A stretch of DNA of 64,000 bases, taken from JBNJGB01 sp051747385. GTDB taxonomy: Bacteria > Myxococcota_A > UBA9042 > PHBI01 > JACKFB01. Where the stretch lies: the NCBI GenBank assembly GCA_051747385.1, contig JBNJGB010000005.1:124001-188000 (forward strand), written 5' to 3'. The notes beneath the pieces were generated by a model, which saw nothing but the letters and a program-made list of their open reading frames with translations, searched no databases and was not told the DNA's origin. Below are positions 1 through 8,283 of the stretch, piece after piece. Numbering within the stretch: position 1 is the stretch's first letter; every line of letters begins with the position of its first letter. The position numbers were made by a program, and so were the translations under genes.

Positions 1-812
1 AGGGCCCGGAGCGCGTCGACGCCCTGGTGGCCCTGGGCCGTATCCTCCGCGAGTCCCTGGACCGGCCCCACGACGCCCTCAAGGCCCTGCAGGAGGCCCG
101 GGACATGGCCCCGGACGATCCGACCCTTACCGAGGCCCTGCGGGACCTCTTCGAGCGAACCGGATCCTGGGAGGAGCTGGGCCGCATCCTCGAGCGGGAC
201 TACGAGGCCGCCGGATCCGCCGACGAGCGGTGCGACCGGGCCCTCGCCCTCGCCCGCCTCCACCGCGAGCACCTGGGCGACGACGAGGGCTTCCGCGCCT
301 GGATCGACCGCGCCCGCGAGGCCCGCCGCGACAGCCCGGAGGTGGCCGAGGCCCTGGCCGCCTTCCACGAGGCCCGCGAGGAGTGGGACCTCATGGCGCC
401 CCAGCTCGAGTGGCTGGTGAACTACCTCCAGGGCAAGAAGCTCATGGAGACGCTCCCCCAGCGCGCCCACGACCTCGGCCGCCTGTTCGAGCGCCTGGAC
501 GAGCCCACCAAGGCCCTCGAATACTACAAGACCGCGCTGCACGCGGACGGCACCTTCCTGCCGAACCTCCTGGACTACGGTCGGCTCCTCGTGGAGCGGG
601 AGCGCTGGGACCCGGCCCTGCGGGTCCACCAGAACCTCCTCATGCAGCGCCACAAGCTCTCCGGCTCCGAGCGCGCCGACGTCCTGCACCGCCTCGCCGT
701 CGCCTCCGAGGCCCTGGGGGACGAGGCCAAGGCCCGGCAGTACCTGAAGCGCCTCCTGTCCGAGGCCCCCGACCACCCCGGCGCCGCGGACCTCCAGGCC
801 CGGCTGGGATAG
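1..812 (+). CDS. TPR-repeat protein, 3' end only
   Basis: The reading frame is open from the first bases of the window to a TAG at 810-812, so the start lies upstream; the GTG at 27 is an internal codon. The product is entirely alpha-helical, rich in Leu, Ala, Glu and Arg, with repeated segments of tetratricopeptide type (for example ALEYYKTALHADGTFLPNL and ARQYLKRLLSEAPDHPGAA near the end). TPR arrays are protein-interaction scaffolds and are very common in Myxococcota; this one resembles large TPR proteins built of many units. No signal peptide can be judged because the N-terminus is missing. The specific role is unknown. It converges on the decayed gene pair at 855-1284. Confidence 0.75.
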   Translation, partial: GPERVDALVALGRILRESLDRPHDALKALQEARDMAPDDPTLTEALRDLFERTGSWEELGRILERDYEAAGSADERCDRALALARLHREHLGDDEGFRAWIDRAREARRDSPEVAEALAAFHEAREEWDLMAPQLEWLVNYLQGKKLMETLPQRAHDLGRLFERLDEPTKALEYYKTALHADGTFLPNLLDYGRLLVERERWDPALRVHQNLLMQRHKLSGSERADVLHRLAVASEALGDEAKARQYLKRLLSEAPDHPGAADLQARLG

Positions 813-854
813 CGCCCCAGAGGGAGGCGCCCGGCGAGGCGCCCGGCCGCCCGG

Positions 855-1031
855 TCAGCCCGCATCGAGCGTCACGACCGTACGTCCCTCCTCCGCCGCG
901 AGTAGGAGGAGTTGGACGTCGCTCGCCGTCGAGAGAGCTCGTTCCGACACATGCTCGACATCCCACCCGATCGACCGGAGCTCCCGTGCGGCCCCCACGG
1001 GAAGACCCTGGTCCAACAGCAGGCGAGTCAC
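855..1031 (-). pseudogene. Truncated DUF5615 (PIN-like) protein
   Basis: A GTG at 1031 overlaps the stop codon of the upstream DUF433 frame and opens a 58-codon frame. It starts VTRLLLDQGLPVGAARELRS and ends with RTVVTLDAG before TGA. This matches the N-terminal half of the DUF5615 family, PIN-like proteins that usually follow a DUF433 antitoxin-like gene. Family members are about 105-120 residues and carry an Asp-rich motif at the point where this frame stops (normally VTxDxDF). The predicted toxin-like domain is therefore cut in half and probably inactive. Identification rests on the N-terminal motif and on the partner gene. Confidence 0.6.
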
Positions 1032-1284
1032 GCCGCGTCGCTCCTGGGAGGCGTCGGGTTCGCGGAGTGCTCATCGAGCATCTCGGTGGCGAAGCGCAGG
1101 ACTTCGGGCACGTCCTGGCGCTCCAGCTCCGGGTAGTCCCGGATCAGCTCGTCCCAGTCCGGGTACTGGGCGAGGATCTCCAGGACGCGCCGCACGGTGA
1201 GGCGCATCCCCCGGACGCAGGGTTGCCCCCCATGATCTCGGGGTCGCAGCTGATGCGTTCGTAGCCGGGAACCGTCCGCGGCAT
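1028..1284 (-). pseudogene. DUF433 antitoxin-like gene with a frameshift
   Basis: ATG at 1284 gives MPRTVPGYERISCDPEIMGG, the typical start of DUF433 (consensus YxRIxxDPEIMGGKPCIRGTR). At about 1222-1226 the match moves to another frame, which continues QPCVRGMRLTVRRVLEILAQ and then the conserved DYPELERQDVPEVLRFA helices to the stop at 1028. One extra base in the CCC run where the codons for Asn-Pro-Cys should lie would restore a single protein of about 85 residues. DUF433 proteins are small winged-helix antitoxin-like proteins. Both partners of this pair are damaged. A sequencing error in the C run cannot be excluded. Confidence 0.7.
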
Positions 1285-1293
1285 GGCCCGATA

Positions 1294-4200
1294 CTATCGT
1301 AGGGAGGTAGGGGACGGAAGGTCGCCGCCGCGGGGCGATTCCGCGGCATCGCCGTTCGCGATTCGCAGGAGCCACCGGACGTAGGCGTCCGCCTCCGCGA
1401 CGTCCGCTCCCGTGGCCTCGAGCGCATTCCGAACGCGGCCGAGGGCCCGCGCGGCGATGGCGTCCTCGTCGAGCGGGTCCCGGGGGTCGATGGCGCCGAC
1501 CTCCTCCAGGTGGGTCCGAAGCTCCTCCTGCTTCCGCGTGTGGAAGCGCGGCAGGTCGCCGACGGCCCGGACGTAGGCCTCCGGGTCGTCGCCGTGGTCG
1601 TCCAGGAGCGCCCTGGCCCGGTCCTCGAAGGTCTCCGACACGGCGCCGCTCGCCTCCACGTCGGCCCAGGTGACGGGCCGGCCGCGGCCGACTCGCCACG
1701 CCTCCACCACCTCCTCCACGAGCCGCGCGCGGAGGTCGACGCGCGGCCCCGCCCCGTCGAGGACCACCGACGCGAGCCGGGTCTCCCGCGCATGCCGCCA
1801 CGCGCCGAGACAGTCCAGGCCCGCCCGCAGGCACCGATGCAGCGCGTCCAGGTCGTCGTACAGCAGGTAGAGGAGGTGCCACGAGGCCGCGGGCTGGCGG
1901 GGATCGGGCCGCCGCACGCCCAGGACCCGCGCGTACTCCGTGGCGTCGTGCCCGTCGGGCGCCGGGACCACGCGCGGCTGCACCGGCTCCGGCACCGGCG
2001 CCTCGCCCCAGCCCTCCGGCGCCCGGGCGAGGTCCCCGAGGTCGACCACGTTCGGCTCGTCGCGCCCGAGCGCGCGACAGGCGCTCCGCCAGGCCTCCAC
2101 CTCGGCCCGGTCGGCGGTGAAGTAGATGATCTGCCGCCCCGCCTCGGACAGCTCGATCAGGGCCTCGACCACCTGGCGGAACCGCGTGGGATCGGTGGTG
2201 CTCAGCACCTCGTCCAGGCACAGGGGAAGCACCTCTCCGCCCCCCTCGGCCTCCTCGATGGCGGCCAGCCGAGCGGCCAGGAGCAGGTGGATCCGCGTGG
2301 CGTCCGAGAGCTGATCCAGGCCCCGGCGCGCGCCCTGTCGCACGTCGCGGGCCCGAAAGACGCCGCGTGAGTCCACCTCCAGCGCCCACGCGTGGTGCGT
2401 GAAGCGGGCGAACCAGCGCCGCGCCTTCTGCAGCAGGGCCGGGGCGTGGTCGTCCCGGTGGGAGCGCTCCGCGTCGTCCAGGACGAGCTCCGTCAGCAGG
2501 TCGACCATGCGGTCGTCGCGCTCGGCGGCGATGCGCGCCTCCACGTCGTCGAGCACCGCGCGGGCCTCCTCCAGGGTCGAGCCCTCCATGGCCGCCTCGA
2601 CGTCCTTGTCGATGCCGATCACCCGCCCGTGAAGCTCGTCGTATCGTTCGGCTTGCTCCCGCGCGGCCTCGAGGACCCGCAGGGCCTCCTCGGCGCCGAG
2701 CCCCACGAGGTCCTCCGGCGCGCCGGCCAGGTGCGGCTCCACACCGGCCAGGCGGGCCTCGGCCGCGCGTAGCTCCTGGCCGACCTGCCGCCACTCCCCG
2801 TGGAGCCGGAGCCGCTCGGCCAACCCGGCGTCGTCCCCGGAGGCCACGCCGGCCCGCTCGTACACAGCCTCCAGCTCCGCCTCGGCCTTGCCGAGCCGCT
2901 TCTTCGTCCGCTCGATTTGCGGCCCCAGATCGGCCAGTCGCTCGCGGGCGTCGCTCCACGCCGTGCGCTGTCGCTCCACGGCCTCGACGGCCACGCGCGC
3001 GTCGGCCACGTCCCCCGGAGCGTCCCGCCCGAAACGCCGGAGCCAGCCCCCCACGTCGCCGAGGCCCCGCCGGACGCGGCTCCCGCAGGCGTCGCGCTCG
3101 GCCTCCTTCGCCTCCCGCTCCAGCCGCGCCTCCACCAGGCCGCGGACGGCGGCCGCCAGCTGCACGGTCGGCAGCCCCATCACGGCGTCGCGGAAGCCCA
3201 TCTCCACAAGCGCCCTTCGGCAGCGCGCGGCCGTCGTCTCCAGGGCCTGACGCGCCTCCACCTCGCGGCCCTCGGCCGCCTCCGCCTCCTCCCGCGCCCG
3301 AGCCGCGGCCACCGCCCGGGACCACCGCCCCTCGAGGTCGTCCAGGTGCCGGCGGACGCCCTCCTCCGACCAGGCCGGGGGCTCCACGCCCAGCGTGCTC
3401 GCCTCGCGCCGGTGGACCTCCCGAGCGTCCGGCTGCTCCGGCCCCCGACGCGCAACCAGGGTCGCGACCACGAGCCCCAGGCCGACGCCCGCCGCGACCA
3501 GGCCGGCTCCCCCGACCACGGGCGCGGCGAGGAGCAGCCCCGCCGCGATGCCGAGCCCGCCCACGGCCAGCACCAGCCAGCCGACCCAGACGGGGACGCC
3601 ACGCTCCCGGGGCCTCGCCTCCGGTCCGGGCGTCCGCAGCCAGGCCCGAAGCACGTCCAGGCCTCGTCGGACGCGGTCCGGGTCGTCGGTCTCGGCGGTC
3701 GCGTGACGCTCCCACGCCTTCCGCGCGCCCACCTCGGCGGCTACCCGGGCTTCGGCGTCCACGTGCTCGTGCAGCAGGCCGTCGAGGCGGTGCAGGTCGT
3801 CTCCGGTCGGCGCGCGCTCCGGGGCGCGCTCGTCCAGGATGGCCCGACGCGCCTCCCGCTCCTTGCGCCGAAGCGCTTCCACCTCCCGGTCGAGGCGCGC
3901 CCGGCTCCTCTCGTCGTCCTCCAGATCCCGCAGCCGCTCCCTCCACGCCTCGACGGCATCGGGCTCCGGGACCTCCCCCTCGAAGCGGTTCGCTTCCAGC
4001 TTCCCCTCGGCGGCCTCCTGGTCCGCCGCTTGCACCGAGAGCTCCTTCCGCACGTCGTCACACCGCTCCCGCGCGGCCCGGACCTGCTCCTCCTCGTCCC
4101 CGCGCAGCGCCTCCAGCCCGTCCGGGAACGTCTCGACCCGAGCCGCCAGCACGTCCCGGTCGGCCCGGGCCTCCGCGGCCTCCACGGCACGCTCGGCGAA

Positions 4201-4779
4201 CCCCACGCGCCTGCGGGCCTCCCGGGCCTCCTTCAACCGGACCTTCAGCCCGGGCAGCCGGGCCTCCTCCGAGGCGACCTGCTCCGCGTTGGACTCCGCG
4301 CGGGCCAGCGCGGCCTTCGCCTCCTTCCGCTCCCGCCGCAGCTTGTTGCCGAGCCTGGTCGTCGGACGCGAGCCGTCCCGGGCGGCGTCGAGGTCGTATC
4401 CCCCGGCCAGCTCCACGGCGATCTCCCTGGCCAGGGCGTGGTCGGCGTCCCGGGCCCGCAGGAGCGTGACGATGTCCAGCGCATACCGCGCCCCCGCCTC
4501 CCCGGGCGGCAACGCGGGCGCCTCGGGGCTCCACTCCGCCCGACCGCCGAGCAGCGTCGCGGCGCGTCTCCCTCCCGCGCCGTCCTGCCACGTGGTCTCC
4601 GCCACGGTCCGGCCGTCCGCCCGCTGGGGCCAGAGCAGCCCGCGCACCGTCCGGCCCAGCGTCGACTTGCCCGAGGCGTTCGGGCCGACGACCACGTTGA
4701 GCCCCGGCGCCAGCCCGGTGACATCGAGACCCTCGGGCAGCCCGGGCGCCATCCGCAGGTGGATGTCCTCCAGGTACAT
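1294..4779 (-). CDS. SbcC/YhaN-like AAA ATPase with coiled coils
   Basis: The 1161-residue protein starts MYLEDIHLRMAPGLPEGLDV; its ATG overlaps by one base the stop of the nuclease gene upstream (TGATG). A Walker A motif GPNASGKST lies near residue 35. Long Glu/Arg/Ala-rich coiled coils fill the middle, interrupted near residues 390-450 by two hydrophobic segments (WVGWLVLAVGGLGIAAGLLL and a second one) that look like a membrane hairpin. The second ATPase half has a Walker B motif LCLDEVLSTTD near residue 850. This plan fits the YhaN branch of the SbcC/Rad50 superfamily, partner of an Mre11-like nuclease in double-strand-break processing. About 250 further residues follow the ATPase core; their function is unknown. 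Confidence 0.85.
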   Translation of the reverse strand: MYLEDIHLRMAPGLPEGLDVTGLAPGLNVVVGPNASGKSTLGRTVRGLLWPQRADGRTVAETTWQDGAGGRRAATLLGGRAEWSPEAPALPPGEAGARYALDIVTLLRARDADHALAREIAVELAGGYDLDAARDGSRPTTRLGNKLRRERKEAKAALARAESNAEQVASEEARLPGLKVRLKEAREARRRVGFAERAVEAAEARADRDVLAARVETFPDGLEALRGDEEEQVRAARERCDDVRKELSVQAADQEAAEGKLEANRFEGEVPEPDAVEAWRERLRDLEDDERSRARLDREVEALRRKEREARRAILDERAPERAPTGDDLHRLDGLLHEHVDAEARVAAEVGARKAWERHATAETDDPDRVRRGLDVLRAWLRTPGPEARPRERGVPVWVGWLVLAVGGLGIAAGLLLAAPVVGGAGLVAAGVGLGLVVATLVARRGPEQPDAREVHRREASTLGVEPPAWSEEGVRRHLDDLEGRWSRAVAAARAREEAEAAEGREVEARQALETTAARCRRALVEMGFRDAVMGLPTVQLAAAVRGLVEARLEREAKEAERDACGSRVRRGLGDVGGWLRRFGRDAPGDVADARVAVEAVERQRTAWSDARERLADLGPQIERTKKRLGKAEAELEAVYERAGVASGDDAGLAERLRLHGEWRQVGQELRAAEARLAGVEPHLAGAPEDLVGLGAEEALRVLEAAREQAERYDELHGRVIGIDKDVEAAMEGSTLEEARAVLDDVEARIAAERDDRMVDLLTELVLDDAERSHRDDHAPALLQKARRWFARFTHHAWALEVDSRGVFRARDVRQGARRGLDQLSDATRIHLLLAARLAAIEEAEGGGEVLPLCLDEVLSTTDPTRFRQVVEALIELSEAGRQIIYFTADRAEVEAWRSACRALGRDEPNVVDLGDLARAPEGWGEAPVPEPVQPRVVPAPDGHDATEYARVLGVRRPDPRQPAASWHLLYLLYDDLDALHRCLRAGLDCLGAWRHARETRLASVVLDGAGPRVDLRARLVEEVVEAWRVGRGRPVTWADVEASGAVSETFEDRARALLDDHGDDPEAYVRAVGDLPRFHTRKQEELRTHLEEVGAIDPRDPLDEDAIAARALGRVRNALEATGADVAEADAYVRWLLRIANGDAAESPRGGDLPSPTSLR

Positions 4780-6077
4780 CAGGCCACCTCCTGGTCCCGC
4801 TTCTGGGCCAGCAGGCATTCCAACGCGCGCCAGGCCGCGATCCGCAGTCGCTCCTCCACGTCCGGGGCCGGGTGGCGCTCCTCGTCGAGCGACCAGTGCC
4901 CCGAGGTCAACGGCTCGACGCGCCGGCGCGCCCGCTCCACCAGCGCCTCCGCGCCGCCGCTCTCCAGCTCCAGGATGCGCTGCGCGATCCGCCCCGCCGG
5001 GGTCGGCTGCCTGGACAGGTGCTCCAGGTCGACCGCCGGGAGCGTCCGGTCGGTGACCCGCTCGACGATGCACCGCACCGCACCGACGTCGAACACGGCC
5101 CCCGCCGGGTCGTGCTCCCGGACGTAGTCCTCGACGCCGCGCGGATCCCCGAGGCGTCCCGTCACCACGACGCGGCACACGACGGCGCGCAGCCTCGCGT
5201 CCCCCATGTCGCGTGAGCCCTCGACGCACCCCCGCACCGCATCCTCGATGCGCGCGTGGACCCGGTCGGCGTCCACGGGACCGGACTCGTCCTCCAGGCG
5301 CACCTCGAGCCGCTCCCACCGCACGGGCGCCAGGGGGATCTGCTCCGCCTCCACCTCACCCGCCCCCACGGTCACCGCCCACGGCCCGCGCGGCCCGTGC
5401 TCCCCGGCGTCCAGTCCCACGAGCGAGCCCAGGTACCCGACCGGTCGTCTCCCGGACAGGTCGTCCGGCTGGTGGACGTGCCCCAGGAACCACGCGGCGA
5501 CCTCGGTCGCCTCCAGCGACGCACGGGCGACGGGCGCATATCGCGACCCCGGCTGATCCAGATCCGCGTGGAGCACACCCAGGACCACGGCCTCCGCGCG
5601 ACGCTGCGCCACCGCCTCTCCGAAGCTCTCCCGAGCCAGCGGATCCTCGTGGACATGGCGCCGCGGGAAGGACCAGCCGACCAGGTCCACTGCCGGCCCA
5701 TCCCCCGGCACCGGCACGCACTCCCACGCGCCGTCCCGCCCCAGCAGCCGGAACCCGTCGATGCGGTCCGCCAGCCGCGGCAGCACGACCCCGTCGTGAT
5801 TCCCGGCCACGCCGAAGACCGGCACCCCGGCCTCCGCCAGCCTCCGGACGCCCCGCTCCAGGTGCCCGTACGCCTCGAAGCGATCCCGCTCGCCCTCCAC
5901 GACGTCGCCGGCGAGCACCACCCCCCGCACCCGGCGCCGCACGGCCTCCTCGACCGTCGCCTCCCAGGCCGCCACCGGCGACAGGTCGTGCGCCCTCAGC
6001 CCGACCTGCTCCAACACCTCGTCGAGCCCCGTCGGCCGCCGCCCCAGGTGGATGTCCCCCACGAACATCAGCCTCAT
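4779..6077 (-). CDS. SbcD/Mre11/YhaO-like DNA exonuclease
   Basis: This 432-residue metallophosphoesterase begins MRLMFVGDIHLGRRPTGLDE. The phosphoesterase motifs appear in order: GDIHLG (residues 7-12), GDVVEG, GNHD, and GHVHQ before the C-terminal half. These residues bind two metal ions in Mre11/SbcD nucleases. It is the first gene of a two-gene operon with the YhaN/SbcC-like ATPase, with stop and start overlapping by one base. The pair probably acts as a structure-specific DNA end-processing complex, as in the YhaO-YhaN and SbcD-SbcC pairs. The C-terminal region is family-specific and likely serves as the capping/ATPase-binding part. Length agrees with YhaO-type proteins. Confidence 0.88.
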   Translation of the reverse strand: MRLMFVGDIHLGRRPTGLDEVLEQVGLRAHDLSPVAAWEATVEEAVRRRVRGVVLAGDVVEGERDRFEAYGHLERGVRRLAEAGVPVFGVAGNHDGVVLPRLADRIDGFRLLGRDGAWECVPVPGDGPAVDLVGWSFPRRHVHEDPLARESFGEAVAQRRAEAVVLGVLHADLDQPGSRYAPVARASLEATEVAAWFLGHVHQPDDLSGRRPVGYLGSLVGLDAGEHGPRGPWAVTVGAGEVEAEQIPLAPVRWERLEVRLEDESGPVDADRVHARIEDAVRGCVEGSRDMGDARLRAVVCRVVVTGRLGDPRGVEDYVREHDPAGAVFDVGAVRCIVERVTDRTLPAVDLEHLSRQPTPAGRIAQRILELESGGAEALVERARRRVEPLTSGHWSLDEERHPAPDVEERLRIAAWRALECLLAQKRDQEVA

Positions 6078-6174
6078 GCGCTACCTCACTGTCTCGGGTG
6101 GCGGACGCACACGCCATAGCACGGGACCGAATCCCGGGGACAAGGTGTGTGTCCAAGGAGCTCGGAACCGCACC

Positions 6175-6430
6175 GTGTTCATCGCTTCGCGTCCAGACAC
6201 CGGTCAACTGCTCCCCGGCACAGGCCCACGCCGGAACCGCCCGCCGCAAGCTCGTGATGCTGCACCAGGCTCGGGAGCTGGACGATCTGCACGTTCCGCC
6301 CGGCAACCGGTTGGAGGCGCTTCGCGGGGATCGCGCAGGCCAGCAGAGCATCCGAATCAACCAGCGGTGGCGCATCTGCTTTCCATGGACCGAAGGCGGC
6401 GCCGACGACGTCGAAATCGTGGACTACCAC
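6175..6430 (+). pseudogene. Decayed HigB-type (RelE/ParE fold) toxin
   Basis: From about 6243 one frame encodes ARRKLVMLHQARELDDLHVP, PPGNRLEALRGDRAGQQSI, NQRWRICF and DDVEIVDYH, the core and C-terminal signature of HigB toxins (PF05015), which cleave mRNA on the ribosome. No start codon opens this frame. The N-terminal family motif (SFxxxDTxxLFxG) is split over two other frames (FASR near 6186, DTGQLLPG near 6200), so at least two indels are needed. The frame also lacks the usual stop after VDYH and runs on past the higA start. The gene is probably dead. It precedes an equally damaged higA. Confidence 0.7.
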
Positions 6431-6462
6431 CAACTCCCGCGCTCCGCGCGGAGGAATCACGT

Positions 6463-6770
6463 ATGGCCCTCGAAGACCGACTCCCCCCGTCCACCCGGGC
6501 GAGATCCTGCGCGAGGAGTTCCTCGAGCCGATGGGGCTCACCGCCTATGCGCTGGCGAAGGCCATCAAGGTCCCAGCCCCGCGCATCTACAGCATCGCCG
6601 GCGAGAAGCGCGGCATCACGGCCGACACCGCCCTGCGCCTGGCCCGATACTTCGGGACCACGGCGGAGTTCTGGATGGGCCTGCAGGCGCAGTACGACCT
6701 CGAGGTCGAGGCCGACCGTCTCGCCGGGGTGCTCGAACGGGAGATTGCACCCCGCTGCGCCACAGCGTGA
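6463..6770 (+). pseudogene. HigA antitoxin gene with a frameshift
   Basis: ATG at 6463 encodes MALEDRLPP. The family sequence then continues in another frame as VHPGEILREEFLEPMGLTAY, with the XRE helix-turn-helix AYALAKAIKVPAPRIYSIAG and the conserved end TAEFWMGLQAQYDLEVE, to the stop at 6770. A one-base loss in the run of six C at about 6490 explains the break. An internal ATG at 6531 could give a 79-residue protein that still holds the HTH. HigA antitoxins bind HigB and repress the operon. With the toxin also broken this is likely a relic. It ends 27 bases before the left attachment repeat. Confidence 0.75.
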
Positions 6771-6796
6771 GAACCCGCAGTGGAGCCCGACGTACG

Positions 6797-6881
6797 AAAG
6801 CCCCCGAAGCGCTGTGACTTCGGGGGCTTTGGATGGTGGCCAGAGACGGAGTCGAACCGCCGACACGGGGATTTTCAGTCC
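6797..6881 (-). repeat. Left attachment repeat (att; tRNA-Phe 3' fragment)
   Basis: This 85-bp stretch matches 16645-16729 base for base. It holds the terminator hairpin (AAAGCCCCCGAAG paired with CTTCGGGGGCTTT) and the anticodon-loop-to-CCA part of tRNA-Phe. The match ends at 6881 inside the anticodon stem, after which the sequence diverges, so no complete tRNA can form here. This is the att site left by site-specific integration. Confidence 0.9.
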
Positions 6882-7300
6882 GTCCCCGCACCGTAGACGG
6901 CAACAGTCCGCCGCCCGTGATCAAGAGCGCTCTCAATGGGTTCCACCCACACCACTCGCGGTGGTCTATCGCCAGGATCGGCCGTTTCTCGTGGCGAAGT
7001 GATCCATGAGTGATCCACGGCTTCCATCGAGAATAGAGTTGCGCACGGCCGGCCGGTCAGCCTGCTATCGAACCTCCGCTTCGCTTGTGTGTAGGCCGGA
7101 TGCTCGGTAGGGGTAGCGGCTCAGTAGGGACGGATGAGCCTCTCGTCGTCGCCATAGGCGGCCCATGCATTGGAGGTTCGCGACTGCCCTGCGGGTTGCC
7201 TCCGATGCCGGCCGGCGCTACGGTACTCCCAGAGCGGGAGCACCTGAGCGGAAGAGCGGCCGCAGCGTCCACAAGTAGGAGAAGGCTCAGGATGCGCCGG
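6882..7300. other. Left end of the element: no gene, one arm-type repeat
   Basis: This 419-bp stretch between the left att repeat and the toxin gene holds no convincing coding frame. It contains the 25-bp repeat at 6997-7021 shared with the right end, and must contain the promoter of the toxin-antitoxin operon, although I see no clear -35/-10 match. Confidence 0.5.
6997..7021 (+). repeat. Integrase arm-type repeat, left copy
   Basis: The core GTGATCCATGAGTGATCC occurs here (6999-7016) and near the right end at 16501-16521 (inverted) and 16590-16610 (direct). The 25-bp version here equals the reverse complement of 16497-16521. Within the core GTGATCC/AGTGATCC is itself a tandem half-site. The position about 120 bp inside the att repeat at one end and flanking the integrase promoter at the other fits arm-type integrase or excisionase binding sites. 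Confidence 0.65.
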
Positions 7301-7645
7301 ATGCGGTTGATCAAGGAGACGACGCTGCGCGGCTGCTGGAATAAGCATCCAGAGGCGAAGTCGGCGCTTCAAAACTGGAGAGGTTCCGTAAAGGCGGCTA
7401 GTTGGAACGGCTTCAATGACGTGATCAAGACCTTTCCCGACGCCGAGCGAGTGAGGGGCAGCGATCGCGTGCGGTTCAAGATCGCGAACAATGACTATCG
7501 ACTCATCTGCGCCATCAACTTCCGTCTGAAAGCCGTCTACGTGAAGTGGTTCGGCTCGCACAACGATTACGACAAGATCAAGCCTGAGACCGCGACCAAC
7601 TTCGAGAAGTTCGAAGGCAACCCCAAAGCCAAGGTGGATCCGTGA
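7301..7645 (+). CDS. HigB-family type II toxin (PF09907 type)
   Basis: The 114-residue product begins MRLIKETTLRGCWNKHPEAK and continues with GSDRVRFKIANNDYRLICAI and the family ending YVKWFGSHNDYDKIK. This is the HigB_toxin family, ribosome-dependent mRNA interferases of RelE fold. An ATG nine bases upstream (7292) is possible and better spaced from the AGGAG at 7277-7281 and the GGCTCAGG stretch; 7301 aligns best with the family start. The stop overlaps the GTG of the antitoxin gene, so the genes are translationally coupled, in toxin-first order as in higBA. Base composition is less GC-rich than the surrounding chromosome. It probably stabilises the integrated element. Confidence 0.85.
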   Translation: MRLIKETTLRGCWNKHPEAKSALQNWRGSVKAASWNGFNDVIKTFPDAERVRGSDRVRFKIANNDYRLICAINFRLKAVYVKWFGSHNDYDKIKPETATNFEKFEGNPKAKVDP

Positions 7646-8283
7646 TCCGTCCTATCCGAAACGATGAAGACCTTGAGCGAGCCTTTGCTCAGATCGATGA
7701 GCTTTGGGATTCGGCTCCGGGAACGGACGCTTGGGATGAGCTCGACGTTCTCATCACGCTCGTTGATGCCTACGAGGCCGAACACCACGCGCTCCCGCCG
7801 GGAGATCCCATCGAGCTGATTCGATGCAAGTTGCGAGAACTCGACTGGAGTCAAAACGAGCTGGGTCGTCGACTCGGCTGGAGCAGCGGACGCGTGTCCG
7901 AGATCCTCTCCGAGAAGCGCAGCCTGACGCTCCCCATGGTGCGGCAGCTTTCCTCGGTCCTCGCCATCCCCCCTGGTCTGCTCGTCGGTGCGCAGGAAGG
8001 CGTTCCGGCGATGGATGAGGGGTGGTTTCAGGTTTCGCCGCTTGTCCTCGCCAAGGTGCGGGAAGTGGCCAGTCGGGAGGGGGAGTCAGTCTCTGCATGG
8101 ATTGATCGGACGCTTAAGACGGCGGTCAACGCACCCAACGCCACCGCTGACATCACAGGGCCGGCCCATCCGGAAGCGACGCAAGACAGCACCAATCGGC
8201 TGGCGCTCGTCTACACGAGCGCTCAAACTGACGAGACCCCAACTTCTCCCTGGGGGCCAGGCAACCGGCAGGTGGCGGCATGA
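7642..8283 (+). CDS. HigA-type antitoxin with a C-terminal RHH-like extension
   Basis: The GTG at 7642 overlaps the toxin stop. Residues 1-60 (IRPIRNDEDLERAFAQIDEL, then AEHHALPPGDPIELIRCKL) and the helix-turn-helix at about 62-115 (LDWSQNELGRRLGWSSGRVS) match the antitoxin partner of PF09907 toxins. Such proteins usually end near residue 120-135. Here about 95 residues follow. Residues 128-162 (WFQVSPLVLAKVREVASREG then ESVSAWIDRTLKTAV) read like a ribbon-helix-helix: a short strand, a helix ending in REGES, and a second helix of SxxIDRxL type. The last 50 residues look disordered. The protein should neutralise the toxin and autorepress the operon; the second DNA-binding-like segment is unusual. 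Confidence 0.82.
   Translation: MIRPIRNDEDLERAFAQIDELWDSAPGTDAWDELDVLITLVDAYEAEHHALPPGDPIELIRCKLRELDWSQNELGRRLGWSSGRVSEILSEKRSLTLPMVRQLSSVLAIPPGLLVGAQEGVPAMDEGWFQVSPLVLAKVREVASREGESVSAWIDRTLKTAVNAPNATADITGPAHPEATQDSTNRLALVYTSAQTDETPTSPWGPGNRQVAA

Noticed and set aside
6841..6905. A second tRNA-Phe gene at the left end
   Set aside because: The match to the tRNA stops in the anticodon stem at 6881; the 5' half is missing, so it is only the att fragment.
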